From positions 1 through 8,493 of the forward strand of contig CAZBJH010000136.1 in assembly GCA_964492185.1 (NCBI GenBank): a stretch of 8,493 bases of DNA, in the 5' to 3' direction. This document shows positions 1 to 6,990 of this stretch, piece by piece (position 1 is the first letter of the stretch; each line of letters begins with the position of its first letter). Below the pieces are notes generated by a model that worked only from the letters and a program-made list of their open reading frames with translations, was not told where the DNA came from and did not search any database. The DNA comes from JAFGSZ01 sp964492185 (GTDB lineage: Bacteria; Bacteroidota; Bacteroidia; Bacteroidales; UBA10428). Position numbers and translations under genes: made by a program.

Positions 1-29
1 AAAAGTAGGCAAAAAGGTCACCGTTCCAT

Positions 30-163
30 AAAAATCGCTTGATTTGCTACGGAAGGTTTTCTCCCCGCGGAACCCAAACTCACTCCTCCTTCGTCGTCGC
101 TCTGACAGGGTTCCTCCAGGGCCCCCGCAACGAAAACCTTCCTTGAAATCGTACGCGATTTTT
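30..163. repeat. Nested imperfect inverted repeat, candidate dispersed element
   Basis: Two 32-nt arms (30-61 and 132-163) face each other. Their outer 9 nt (AAAAATCGC against GCGATTTTT) and inner 11 nt (GGAAGGTTTTC against GAAAACCTTCC) are perfectly complementary. The 12 nt between those blocks is not. A further perfect pair sits inside, GGAACCC at 69-75 with GGGTTCC at 108-114, leaving a loop that is purine-rich on the minus strand and carries AAGGAGGAG. Both arms end outward in a T5 tract when read on their own strand, so the structure could also act as a crude bidirectional terminator. The arms even read alike in translation (RKPS, four residues, AIF). This looks like a palindromic dispersed element of the kind common between Bacteroidota genes, but only one copy is visible. 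Nothing recognisable lies in 164-341. Confidence 0.55.
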
Positions 164-341
164 CTGAGACGGGTCCCGCTACTGCAATCCTGTATGCCGG
201 TTTTAAGGGAATTAGGTTTTCCGAAACACCGGCTATCTTTCCTTATAACAATGCTATTCTATATAAGAGCCAGGTATGTCGGTGAACCTCCCTTTCATCT
301 TTCATTATACGGACAAACAGCAGCCAGGCTTAAGCTTGTTA

Positions 342-1208
342 TTATGTGATGAAGTTTTCAAAAGCTACCTCATTGAGACGGCTGATAAGCTTTTTTGATG
401 TGGTATTGAAATACCGGCGGGTACGGAAAGCCAGGATCCAGCGTATGCCTTCAATGGCATTGGACAAAAACAGCTCGTCGGCAGATTCAATATCTTCAAT
501 GGTGAGTGCACAACGGTGATCAACTTCATATTCCTGCTCTTTTAGCAGCCCGATCAGCGTGTGACGCATGGTTCCGGCAAGGCATCCCTCGGCCAGGGCG
601 GGTGTAAAGATTTTTTTTCTCTTAACAACAAACAGATTTGAGGAAACCGACTCGATGACCCGTCCCTTAAGGTTCAGAAGAAGACACTCGTCCAGCCCCT
701 TTTCGTTCTTATATATACCGGCCATGACGTAGAACAATGAATTGTTGGATTTAATTTTTGAAAACAGGTTGACAGGCTTTTTAAGTCCTGGATATACATC
801 AACAATGTATCCCTGTTCATTCAATACATAACTGTCATGTGTCAGTGGTTCCGACTCCAGCAACATGGAAACTTTACTATTTGCAGGTGCATGACCGCCC
901 GGGCAGTCCCTGAACACGGTAAGCCTGACCTTAACTCCCCAATATAACCTGTTTTTATTCAGCAGGCGGGAAATTAGCTCCCTGAAGTTGTCACCGGTAA
1001 AACTCGGCGGAATATCCATTTTTAACAGCTCCATCCCGGTTTTTAAACGTTTAAGGTGATTGTCGAGAAACTGGGGTCTTGTGCCATTGGCGTGAATGTT
1101 CTCATATAAACAGTCACCGTACCGAAAAGCCCTGTTAAATGACATCAGGACAGGGGCTGATGAATCAAAAAATTCGCCGTTATAAAGAACATATTGTCTG
1201 GTTCGCAT
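342..1208 (-). CDS. Class IV PLP-dependent aminotransferase / aminodeoxychorismate lyase-like protein
   Basis: A fold-type IV PLP enzyme of 288 aa, the usual length for the BCAT/PabC family. Visible motifs are the N-terminal RAFRYGDCLYENI (26-38), LDNHLKRL (48-55), the probable Schiff-base lysine K153 in KSNNSL, the PLP-contacting E186 in GRVIESVSSNLF, the phosphate-binding segment AGTMRHTLI (211-219) and LFLSNAIEGI (246-255). Family members are cytosolic. They either transaminate branched-chain or D-amino acids, or release pyruvate from aminodeoxychorismate to give p-aminobenzoate for folate. The motifs seen do not decide between these, so no symbol is given; the length and the K-x-x-N-x-L context are compatible with a PabC-like lyase. 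It starts 27 bp after the rhomboid gene and is probably co-transcribed with it. No Shine-Dalgarno sequence precedes the ATG. Confidence 0.88.
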   Translation of the reverse strand: MRTRQYVLYNGEFFDSSAPVLMSFNRAFRYGDCLYENIHANGTRPQFLDNHLKRLKTGMELLKMDIPPSFTGDNFRELISRLLNKNRLYWGVKVRLTVFRDCPGGHAPANSKVSMLLESEPLTHDSYVLNEQGYIVDVYPGLKKPVNLFSKIKSNNSLFYVMAGIYKNEKGLDECLLLNLKGRVIESVSSNLFVVKRKKIFTPALAEGCLAGTMRHTLIGLLKEQEYEVDHRCALTIEDIESADELFLSNAIEGIRWILAFRTRRYFNTTSKKLISRLNEVAFENFIT

Positions 1209-1235
1209 AAGGAGGTGCGGAAAAATAAATTTTCA

Positions 1236-1853
1236 TTAAAAGCTCGTGAGCTGCTGAATAAAATAGTTGAATAACCCGGCATCCAACAATAAAGGAAAAA
1301 GAAAACCGAAAACAGCACCGACAAAATGAGCATCATGGTTGATATTATCCCCTTCCCTCCTGCTCATATACTGCGAATAAATCAGATATAATGCCCCAAA
1401 AACTATTCCCGGTATAGGCAGCATGGCATAAAGATACAATCGTTCCCAGGGATTGAAGAAAATGCTAAAAAAAATAACGGCCGATACCGCACCCGAGGCA
1501 CCTACTGAATTATACCATATATTATCCCTGTGTTTGATCAGGCTGACAAGTGAGGAGATGATAATAGCCACGAGGTAGAAAAGAATATATATCAACCGGT
1601 ATATCTTGATAATACCTGCTTCCTGAAGGTTTTGGAGGTAAAACTCCGTTACCCTGCCGAATAGAAACAATACAAACATATTCACTATCAGGTGCCACCA
1701 ACCGGCATGTAAAAATCCGTGTGTAAGCAGCCTGTAATATTCCCCGCGGTTAACCACCTGGTAAGGATTAAATTGCAGTTTGGCAAACAATTCCGGGTTG
1801 TTGAAACCGCTAATCGAGATCAACACTGTAAATCCGATAATTAAGTAGGTCAT
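1236..1853 (-). CDS. Rhomboid-family intramembrane serine protease
   Basis: A polytopic membrane protein of 205 aa with about six hydrophobic segments (roughly 3-17, 52-67, 83-106, 117-133, 141-159 and 175-190). The catalytic dyad is visible: Ser120 in GASG and His176 in AHFVGA. The oxyanion-side motif of TM2 is also present (H45, H49, H54 and N58 in HGFLHAGWWHLIVN), matching H141/H145/H150/N154 of E. coli GlpG. It should therefore be an active protease cleaving transmembrane substrates in the inner membrane; the substrate is unknown. It is the minimal six-helix form with no extra domain. A TAnnTTTG -7 element lies just upstream of the ATG, and an A8 run (T8 on the coding strand) touches the start codon. 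The downstream aminotransferase gene probably shares its transcript, which need not mean a shared function. Confidence 0.93.
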   Translation of the reverse strand: MTYLIIGFTVLISISGFNNPELFAKLQFNPYQVVNRGEYYRLLTHGFLHAGWWHLIVNMFVLFLFGRVTEFYLQNLQEAGIIKIYRLIYILFYLVAIIISSLVSLIKHRDNIWYNSVGASGAVSAVIFFSIFFNPWERLYLYAMLPIPGIVFGALYLIYSQYMSRREGDNINHDAHFVGAVFGFLFPLLLDAGLFNYFIQQLTSF

Positions 1854-1867
1854 AAAAAAAATTTATG

Positions 1868-1875
1868 CAAAGATA
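1868..1875 (-). promoter_or_regulatory. Candidate -7 element for the rhomboid-aminotransferase transcript
   Basis: On the minus strand this reads TATCTTTG, an exact match to the Bacteroidota primary-sigma -7 consensus TAnnTTTG. It ends 14 nt before the rhomboid ATG, so the leader would be under about 10 nt. No good -33 TTTG was found at the expected spacing, and the motif is short, so this is a suggestion only. Confidence 0.4.
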
Positions 1876-1919
1876 AATGTTTGAAAACAGAATCCACAGG
1901 TTACTCCCACCAGGTGACT

Positions 1920-2921
1920 CTATTTTAAAATTTTATAAATCAGTTCACGAAGAAGATCACCGGGTGGGGTGGAGACATTTCCCACACCTTTTGATTTCAG
2001 GTCGTACTCCCTCAAAAGGGCTATCACCTCGACTGTTTTCCTGGGATCATAACGGCGGGCAGCAGCCTGGTAATCAGAAACAAAATAAGGACTGACCCTG
2101 AGTGCCAAGGCAACATTACCTTTTGATCTGTCTTTTAAAAAATGAAGGTTCAGGACTTTACTGAAAAAGGCAAACAGGATGGCAATGGTTACAACGTAAG
2201 GATTATTTTTCTGGTTCTTATCGAAATAATCCACGATACGAAAAGCTTTCAATGCATCCTTTTGAATTAACGCTTTCTGGAGTTCAAAATTATTGTAATC
2301 CTTACTGATCCCGATATTTCTTTCTATAAGGGCTGATGTTATGGTATTACCCGGCCCTTCCATTGTAATGATCAGCTTCTCCAGCTCGTTCACTATCTTG
2401 CTTAAATCATTCCCCAGAAATTCTGTCAGTAACCGTGAGGCCTTAGACTCTATATTAATATTTCTGGTTGATAGGTAGGCGGATATCCAGCCGGGGATCT
2501 TGTCATCATATAAACGGTTCGACTCAAAAACTACGGCATGCTCCTTCAGTTCATTATACAATACCTTGCGCTTATCGAGCTTTTTGTATTTATAATTTAT
2601 AACCAGCAATGTAGACTTCAGAGGCTGTTTGACATAATAAACAAGGTCATCAATATCCTTCAGGTTCTGAGCTTCTTTAACAATGACCACCTGACGCTCG
2701 GCCATCATAGGATACCGTTTGGCGGTGTTGATAATTCCTGCTGTATCTGTGTCCTTTCCGTATAACACGGTCTGGTTAAATGACTTCTCACCTTCATCCA
2801 GCACGTGCTCTGAAATGTAGTTGGTGATCAAATCAATGTAGTACGATTCCTCTCCCATAAGGAAGTATACAGGATGATAGGATCCTGCTTTCAGTTCACT
2901 GAGTATCTTTTCTGCTGTCAT
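1920..2921 (-). CDS. holA: DNA polymerase III subunit delta
   Basis: The delta subunit of the clamp-loader complex, which opens the beta sliding clamp for loading onto primed DNA in the cytoplasm. It is 333 aa, close to the 343 aa of E. coli HolA. Family signatures include the N-terminal strand and degenerate P-loop region VYFLMGEESYYID (18-30), with no proper Walker A lysine, as expected because delta does not hydrolyse ATP. Next come PMMAERQVVIVKEAQ (71-85), LLVINYKYKKLDKRK (105-119), the domain II segment LGNDLSKIVNELEKL (169-183) and a helical C-terminal collar domain (about 210-333) ending in GDLLRELIYKIL. The start is the ATG at 2921, which precedes the expected first helix; a TAnnTTTG element lies just upstream. 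The 66-bp gap to the rhomboid gene carries a separate candidate promoter. Confidence 0.93.
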   Translation of the reverse strand: MTAEKILSELKAGSYHPVYFLMGEESYYIDLITNYISEHVLDEGEKSFNQTVLYGKDTDTAGIINTAKRYPMMAERQVVIVKEAQNLKDIDDLVYYVKQPLKSTLLVINYKYKKLDKRKVLYNELKEHAVVFESNRLYDDKIPGWISAYLSTRNINIESKASRLLTEFLGNDLSKIVNELEKLIITMEGPGNTITSALIERNIGISKDYNNFELQKALIQKDALKAFRIVDYFDKNQKNNPYVVTIAILFAFFSKVLNLHFLKDRSKGNVALALRVSPYFVSDYQAAARRYDPRKTVEVIALLREYDLKSKGVGNVSTPPGDLLRELIYKILK

Positions 2922-2934
2922 AATGATAAACGCA

Positions 2935-2942
2935 CAAATTTA
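2935..2942 (-). promoter_or_regulatory. Candidate -7 element for holA
   Basis: The minus strand reads TAAATTTG, which fits TAnnTTTG, and it ends 13 nt before the holA ATG. No convincing -33 element was found upstream, and the region is AT-rich, so a chance match is possible. Confidence 0.33.
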
Positions 2943-3014
2943 AGCGGATTTTATTAATATTTATGAGAGATAAGACAGAATTTAGTAGTGAGGTGGTAAT
3001 AAAAAAGTTGAAAG

Positions 3015-3114
3015 NNNNNNNNNNNNNNNNNNNNNNNNNNNNNNNNNNNNNNNNNNNNNNNNNNNNNNNNNNNNNNNNNNNNNNNNNNNNNNNNNNNNNN
3101 NNNNNNNNNNNNNN
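3015..3114. other. Assembly gap of 100 N
   Basis: Exactly 100 consecutive N, the conventional placeholder for a scaffold gap of unknown length. Any reading frame drawn across it is meaningless. On its left, an ATG at 2963 opens 17 codons (MRDKTEFSSEVVIKKLK) that run into the gap and could be the start of a lost plus-strand gene; this is weak. On its right, 3115-3214 has no recognisable coding content before the next gene. The interval 2922-3214 is therefore incompletely known. Confidence 0.97.
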
Positions 3115-3196
3115 AAGGGAAAAGGCGGGAGTTGAAAGCCAGACCCTTTATTATCTATTTGTTTCGGTATTCACCGTCCGTAAATATAATTCTGAT

Positions 3197-3204
3197 TATT
3201 TTTG
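3197..3204 (+). promoter_or_regulatory. Candidate -7 element for the HsdR-N-like gene
   Basis: TATTTTTG fits TAnnTTTG and lies 16 nt before the ATG at 3221, similar to the 13-14 nt seen for the other two candidates in this window. It is only 10 nt before the alternative ATG at 3215, which mildly favours 3221. No -33 TTTG is present at the normal spacing. Confidence 0.38.
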
Positions 3205-3220
3205 TAATGTGAATATGAAT

Positions 3221-3691
3221 ATGCAAGAACTGAATTTACCCGGATATCACTTCAGGATAAAAGAGCAGGACAAAAAAAAATACATTTTCGATCCGGTCAG
3301 AAAAAAATATATTGTTCTTACGCCTGAAGAATGGGTAAGACAAAATTTTGTGAGCTATCTTATTAATGAGAAAAAATATCCTGCCTCCCTTATTGTATTT
3401 GAAAAAGAGTTTAAGCTTCATCGCCGGTCAAAACGCGGTGATGTTGTGGTTTATAAACACGACGGGCTCCCGGGGGCAATTATAGAATGCAAAGCCCCCC
3501 ATGTAAAAATATCACAGTTGGTGTTCGATCAGATAAACAGCTATAATATTGAATTGAAAACAGCATGCCTGATGATCACTAATGGCCTGGAGCATTATTG
3601 TGCCATCATTGGTAAACCTGAAAAAAAGCCCGAATTTTTGGATCATATCCCGGATTATGATGAGCTCGTTTCATTCCGTTCAATTTCCTGA
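3221..3691 (+). CDS. Stand-alone HsdR-N-like PD-(D/E)XK domain protein
   Basis: A protein of 156 aa matching the type I restriction enzyme R N-terminal domain family (HSDR_N_2). The nuclease-fold core is visible: D74 in KRGDVVV, then E89 and K91 in IIECKAP, then Q104 in FDQI, which is the D...ExK...Q layout of HsdR endonuclease domains. Upstream lies TPEEWVRQNFVSYLI (34-48), typical of the family. There is no helicase/translocase region and no hsdM or hsdS nearby, so it is not a type I restriction enzyme; a DNA repair or processing role is possible but unproven. The start is ambiguous: ATG 3221 gives MQELNLPGYHF, the usual family beginning, while in-frame ATG 3215 adds two residues. The open frame continues back into the N gap but is not credible there. 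The gene runs divergently from holA. Its last 12 bp overlap the end of the convergent wzc-like gene. Confidence 0.85.
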   Translation: MQELNLPGYHFRIKEQDKKKYIFDPVRKKYIVLTPEEWVRQNFVSYLINEKKYPASLIVFEKEFKLHRRSKRGDVVVYKHDGLPGAIIECKAPHVKISQLVFDQINSYNIELKTACLMITNGLEHYCAIIGKPEKKPEFLDHIPDYDELVSFRSIS

Positions 3692-6112
3692 GAAGACAGA
3701 TTTGATCCTTGAGGATAATCCCTGTTTTTCTTTCTGATGCCCGTAACCATAGCCATAACCGTACCCGTATCCGTAGCCGTAGCCGTAACCGTAACCGTAG
3801 CCCACTGCTGTCTTATGTACATCATTAATTATCAGGTAACTGCTCTCGATCTTTCTTCGTTCCATATCTTCCATCACGGAGGCAAAATGATTTTTTGGTG
3901 TAAAACCATGACGTACAACGAATAAATGAATATCCGTGTATGGAACCAGCAATAATGCATCTGACACCATACCCAGCGGAGGTGAATCGATAATCAGCAT
4001 ATCATAATGGTCACGGGCATAATTAAAAAACTCCCTGGTCCGGGAACCGGATATCAATTCAGTGGGATTCGGGGGAATGATCCCCGCGGGTGCCGCATCC
4101 AGGTAATCATCTGCTGTATGTATAATTATTTCTTCAAGTGTGTCATTATGGCTCAGGTATCCGCTCATGCCCCTTTCGGAATCAACACCCAGATACTCCC
4201 TGATCCTTGATTTTCGCAAATCAAAATCTATAAGTAAGGTTTTCATTTTATTTTGTGCATAGGCACTTGCAAGGTTCAATGAAACAAAACTTTTTCCCTC
4301 GCCGGTGGTAACCGAACTAACCAGTATTGAACGCCTGACATGATCATTGTTCCCTGTAAACTGCAGGTTCGTACGGATTGACCGGAATGATTCGGCAACA
4401 AGTGAATTCGGATTCTGCCGGACAACATCGGGATTCCTTGACCTGCTGTGTACAACCTGACCGAGAATTAACAGATCGGTAAGCTTTTGAATATCATTTT
4501 TACTTTCTATCTTGTTCCTGAAAAAGTCTTTCAAATAAATCATGCCTCCGGGAATAAACAAACCCAGCAAAAACGCGATTATGTAATTTAGCTTTTTATT
4601 TGGATAAACAGTGACAGCATCATCAGGTGATGCCCGGTCAATAATCTCATTTGACGGAAGATTGGAAGCCTTGGAGATCTGAACTTCCGAACGCTTTTGC
4701 AGAAGGTAAGTATAAAGGGCGTCATTCAGTTTGAATTTTCGCTCAATCTTGAATAATTCCCTCTGACTCTGAGGCAGCTTCATTATACGGGTTTCAATAT
4801 CCATGATTCGCTGATCAATCTCATTGAGGGAAATTTTAGATGCATTGACAATATTTTCTATGTTCTCCAGAAGCTTGGCTTTGGTATCCCTTATCTGTAC
4901 TTCCAATGAATTAAGCGCCGGGTTGTTCTTTATTGTATTGTATGAAAACTGCGTGCGTTCACTGTACAAGCTGGTAAGATCCATTATCAGGTTGTTAAGC
5001 AGGGGATCATTTATCTCCATGGATGAGGGTGCGATAAGGTCATACACATCGTTATTGCTTACCAGGTAATCTTTTAAATAGTTATAATATTTCGACCTGA
5101 CCATCAGTTCCGCTTTCTGATTCTGCAGGTCTTCCATCTTTGAATAAACCTGCTGAGTCTGAAAATCAAGATTCATTACCCGGTTGGAAACCCTGAAATT
5201 TTCCAGAAGGTCTTCGGAAGAACTCAGCGAATCAGATATATCAAGAAGCTGATCATCAATAAAATCAACAGTGGCAATGGCCATCATATTCTCACGCTCA
5301 ACACTTTTTTGCAAATAAGCCCGGGTCAGCTCATTTAAAAAATCAACTGCTTTATTGACATTCACATCTTTAAGGGTAATTTGAAGAATAGAAGAACTCT
5401 TTGATGATACCACTTCAAATGACTGGTATTTTCTGACCAGTTGCTGATCCGAATTCAGACGGAAGGAATACAGTACATCCTGCCTTTCCGAAAAATTAAT
5501 AAAATCAGGCATAAGCATAAAACGACAATACTGGTTTCCTGTAATCTCTCCGAAACCAAGTGTATCGTGAAACTCAAAATAATCCAGTTTCCTGTTGAAT
5601 GTTCCTGAAATATAATCGTACAATTGCACGTCCTCGCCGCCTGTATGCACGATCATTGAGCTGTCGGATAAAAAATCAACAAAAAATTTAATGCCAACAG
5701 GCTGAAGAAACAAACTGTCAATAACAACAACAAAAGGCGTTTTCTGATATATCTCCCTTGCCTGGAACCTCTTTTCATTAAAATAACTTATACGAAAATC
5801 GAGATTGCTAATAGCCTTTTTGGTCAGTTTTTTGGATTTTAAAATCCCGATCTCGTTCTCGAGCTTATAGGGATTCCCTATTAGCGAACTGGTGAAATAC
5901 GCTTGATGGTCAAGTGGATTTTCCTCATCCCTGATAAGAACATACGAACTCACCTTATAAACGGGGATCGAAAATTCATTGATCAGCGTGGCTATGAGTA
6001 AAGCAATCAAAACAAAAAACAGGAAAAGGTGCCAATTACGAAATACTTTATATACAAAAGCTTTTATATCAATCGATTCCTCCGCTTCGTAATATGGAAC
6101 TTTGTCCTCCAT
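3680..6112 (-). CDS. Wzc-type polysaccharide co-polymerase and tyrosine autokinase
   Basis: An inner-membrane protein of 810 aa that controls chain length and export of capsule or exopolysaccharide. Numbering is from ATG 6112. An N-terminal Wzz domain contains TM1 (about 29-47). A long periplasmic, coiled-coil-rich region follows, then a GNVR-like segment near 446-482 and TM2 (about 510-527). The cytosolic BY-kinase has the oligomerisation motif ExxRxxR (E574, R577, R580), Walker A TTGEGKS (602-608), Walker A' LLIDFD (626-631), Walker B MLIIDSPP (705-712) and PPNPTEL (680-686). The tail is G771-G791, ten Tyr alternating with Gly, then HQKEK and a basic end. Family knowledge says such tyrosines are trans-autophosphorylated, and cycling is needed for export. 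ATG 6112 is chosen over TTG 6118 because a GGAGG lies 7 nt upstream. It follows the Wza-like gene by 64 bp and is the last gene of its operon. Confidence 0.93.
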   Translation of the reverse strand: MEDKVPYYEAEESIDIKAFVYKVFRNWHLFLFFVLIALLIATLINEFSIPVYKVSSYVLIRDEENPLDHQAYFTSSLIGNPYKLENEIGILKSKKLTKKAISNLDFRISYFNEKRFQAREIYQKTPFVVVIDSLFLQPVGIKFFVDFLSDSSMIVHTGGEDVQLYDYISGTFNRKLDYFEFHDTLGFGEITGNQYCRFMLMPDFINFSERQDVLYSFRLNSDQQLVRKYQSFEVVSSKSSSILQITLKDVNVNKAVDFLNELTRAYLQKSVERENMMAIATVDFIDDQLLDISDSLSSSEDLLENFRVSNRVMNLDFQTQQVYSKMEDLQNQKAELMVRSKYYNYLKDYLVSNNDVYDLIAPSSMEINDPLLNNLIMDLTSLYSERTQFSYNTIKNNPALNSLEVQIRDTKAKLLENIENIVNASKISLNEIDQRIMDIETRIMKLPQSQRELFKIERKFKLNDALYTYLLQKRSEVQISKASNLPSNEIIDRASPDDAVTVYPNKKLNYIIAFLLGLFIPGGMIYLKDFFRNKIESKNDIQKLTDLLILGQVVHSRSRNPDVVRQNPNSLVAESFRSIRTNLQFTGNNDHVRRSILVSSVTTGEGKSFVSLNLASAYAQNKMKTLLIDFDLRKSRIREYLGVDSERGMSGYLSHNDTLEEIIIHTADDYLDAAPAGIIPPNPTELISGSRTREFFNYARDHYDMLIIDSPPLGMVSDALLLVPYTDIHLFVVRHGFTPKNHFASVMEDMERRKIESSYLIINDVHKTAVGYGYGYGYGYGYGYGYGYGYGHQKEKQGLSSRIKSVFSGN
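3740..3802 (-). repeat. Hexanucleotide tandem repeat encoding the (YG)10 kinase tail
   Basis: Sixty-three bases read on the minus strand as Gly followed by ten Tyr-Gly units. The repeat is periodic at 6 bp (GGN TAY), but its third codon positions vary: glycine uses all four codons and tyrosine uses both TAC and TAT. Selection on the peptide, rather than recent slippage alone, best explains that pattern. Confidence 0.9.
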
Positions 6113-6118
6113 CAGCAA

Positions 6119-6124
6119 TCCTCC
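6119..6124 (-). promoter_or_regulatory. Shine-Dalgarno sequence of the wzc-like gene
   Basis: The minus strand reads GGAGGA, with seven nt from GGAGG to the ATG at 6112. The TTG at 6118 would directly abut this sequence, too close to use it, so the site decides the start. Such a strong site is unusual beside the other genes here, which have none. Confidence 0.6.
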
Positions 6125-6176
6125 GTCAGATAAAATGATTCACAGGGCCATATATTAATACCGGTAATACTTTGTG

Positions 6177-6965
6177 CTATTCAACAAAGATCTGATAGCC
6201 CAGTAATAATGTTGTTAATGCATAAAACAATGTTTGATAGGGAAATTGTTGCATTGCCCATGATTTCCCACCACGCGGTTCAATATAAATAAGATCATTG
6301 GGCATCAGGTAGTAATACGGGGATTCCAGGATTTTGTTATCGGTAAGGTCGATAAAATCCACCGAAGTACCTGCTTGAGTCTGTCTTACTACCTTAACTT
6401 CTTTTATGTTCCCGTAGGATGTTATTCCCCCGGCCAATCCTAATGCCTGAAAAATGTTGATCTGGTCCTGTTCGATAGTATAGTTTCCTGGTGATTCAAC
6501 CTCTCCCAGCACATTGACCTGGAAATTCACAAGCTTAACATATACTGTGGTTTCCTTGAAATATTCATCAAGTGTTTTTTGTATCAGGTCCTTAACCTCC
6601 ACTACCGTTAATCCTTTAACATATAATTTATCGATAAACGAAAAATTAATAAACCCAAATTCATCAACACTGTAAGTATTTAAATACTGATATGTTGAAT
6701 TCATCAGGTAAGGAAAATCGGTTTGAAAAAATTTGCTGGTTTTCGGGTCTACACTGTACACGCGTATGTAAAGATGATCTCCGATCTTCAACCTGTAGGT
6801 GGATGTAGCCGTATTTTCGAATTGCCGAGTGGGTTGCTTTGCTGATTTTTCCTGCAACATTCTTACTTTTCGTTGTGATACACATGACGAAAATACAAAC
6901 ACCCCGATCACAAAGATGCTCAGTGTAATTTTAAAATAAATGTTAACTCTTCTTTTCATAGCCAT
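6177..6965 (-). CDS. Wza-type polysaccharide export outer-membrane lipoprotein
   Basis: The outer-membrane polysaccharide export (OPX) component that forms the exit channel for capsule or exopolysaccharide. The protein is 262 aa. A basic n-region (KRR) and a hydrophobic stretch (about 9-25) lead to a lipobox FSSC, making Cys28 the probable lipidated residue. A polysaccharide-export domain spans about 57-145, beginning YRLKIGDHLYIRVY. An SLBB domain follows from about 148, with VLGEVESPGNY (152-162) and FQALGLAGG (172-180). MPNDLIYIEPR (221-231) is the usual end of the ring domain. A hydrophobic helix at about 243-260 probably crosses the outer membrane, as in E. coli Wza. It is shorter than E. 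coli Wza (about 380 aa), consistent with a single SLBB domain. Start ATG 6965 or ATG 6959; the second gives the tidier signal peptide (MKRRVN). It lies 25 bp after the SPOR gene and 64 bp before its Wzc partner. Confidence 0.93.
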   Translation of the reverse strand: MAMKRRVNIYFKITLSIFVIGVFVFSSCVSQRKVRMLQEKSAKQPTRQFENTATSTYRLKIGDHLYIRVYSVDPKTSKFFQTDFPYLMNSTYQYLNTYSVDEFGFINFSFIDKLYVKGLTVVEVKDLIQKTLDEYFKETTVYVKLVNFQVNVLGEVESPGNYTIEQDQINIFQALGLAGGITSYGNIKEVKVVRQTQAGTSVDFIDLTDNKILESPYYYLMPNDLIYIEPRGGKSWAMQQFPYQTLFYALTTLLLGYQIFVE

Positions 6966-6990
6966 ATGAGTTTAAAGAATAATTGGTTTA

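Noticed and set aside
196..233. GCCGGT/ACCGGC hairpin
   Set aside because: It has only a 6-bp stem, a 26-nt loop and no T tract, so it is not a credible terminator or regulatory structure.
44..349. Plus-strand open frame of 101 codons over the left end
   Set aside because: It runs through the inverted repeat, and its Arg/Pro/Ser-rich composition reflects that structure. No domain, signal or family resemblance is visible.
3116..3157. TetR-like helix-turn-helix resemblance (AGVESQTLYYLF) after the gap
   Set aside because: The phrase recalls a TetR recognition helix, but no TetR ligand-binding body follows and the frame enters directly from the gap. It is most likely chance.
2963..3214. Long N-terminal extension of the HsdR-N gene across the N run
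   Set aside because: The frame passes through 100 unknown bases of arbitrary length. Family members begin at the MQELNLPGYHF position, and a candidate promoter lies after the gap.
3221..3691. Type I restriction-modification system
   Set aside because: Only the N-terminal nuclease-like domain is present; there is no translocase, methylase or specificity subunit in the window.
3737..3925. Plus-strand open frame rich in Val, Ala and Thr
   Set aside because: It is the antisense reading of the Tyr-Gly repeat inside the kinase gene.
6113..6118. TTG start for the kinase gene two codons upstream
   Set aside because: It abuts GGAGGA with no spacing, while ATG 6112 has seven nt and is the preferred start codon.
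6159..6166. TACCGGTA palindrome between the Wza-like and Wzc-like genes
   Set aside because: An 8-bp palindrome in 64 bp is weak evidence for an operator, and no second copy or neighbouring regulator was found.
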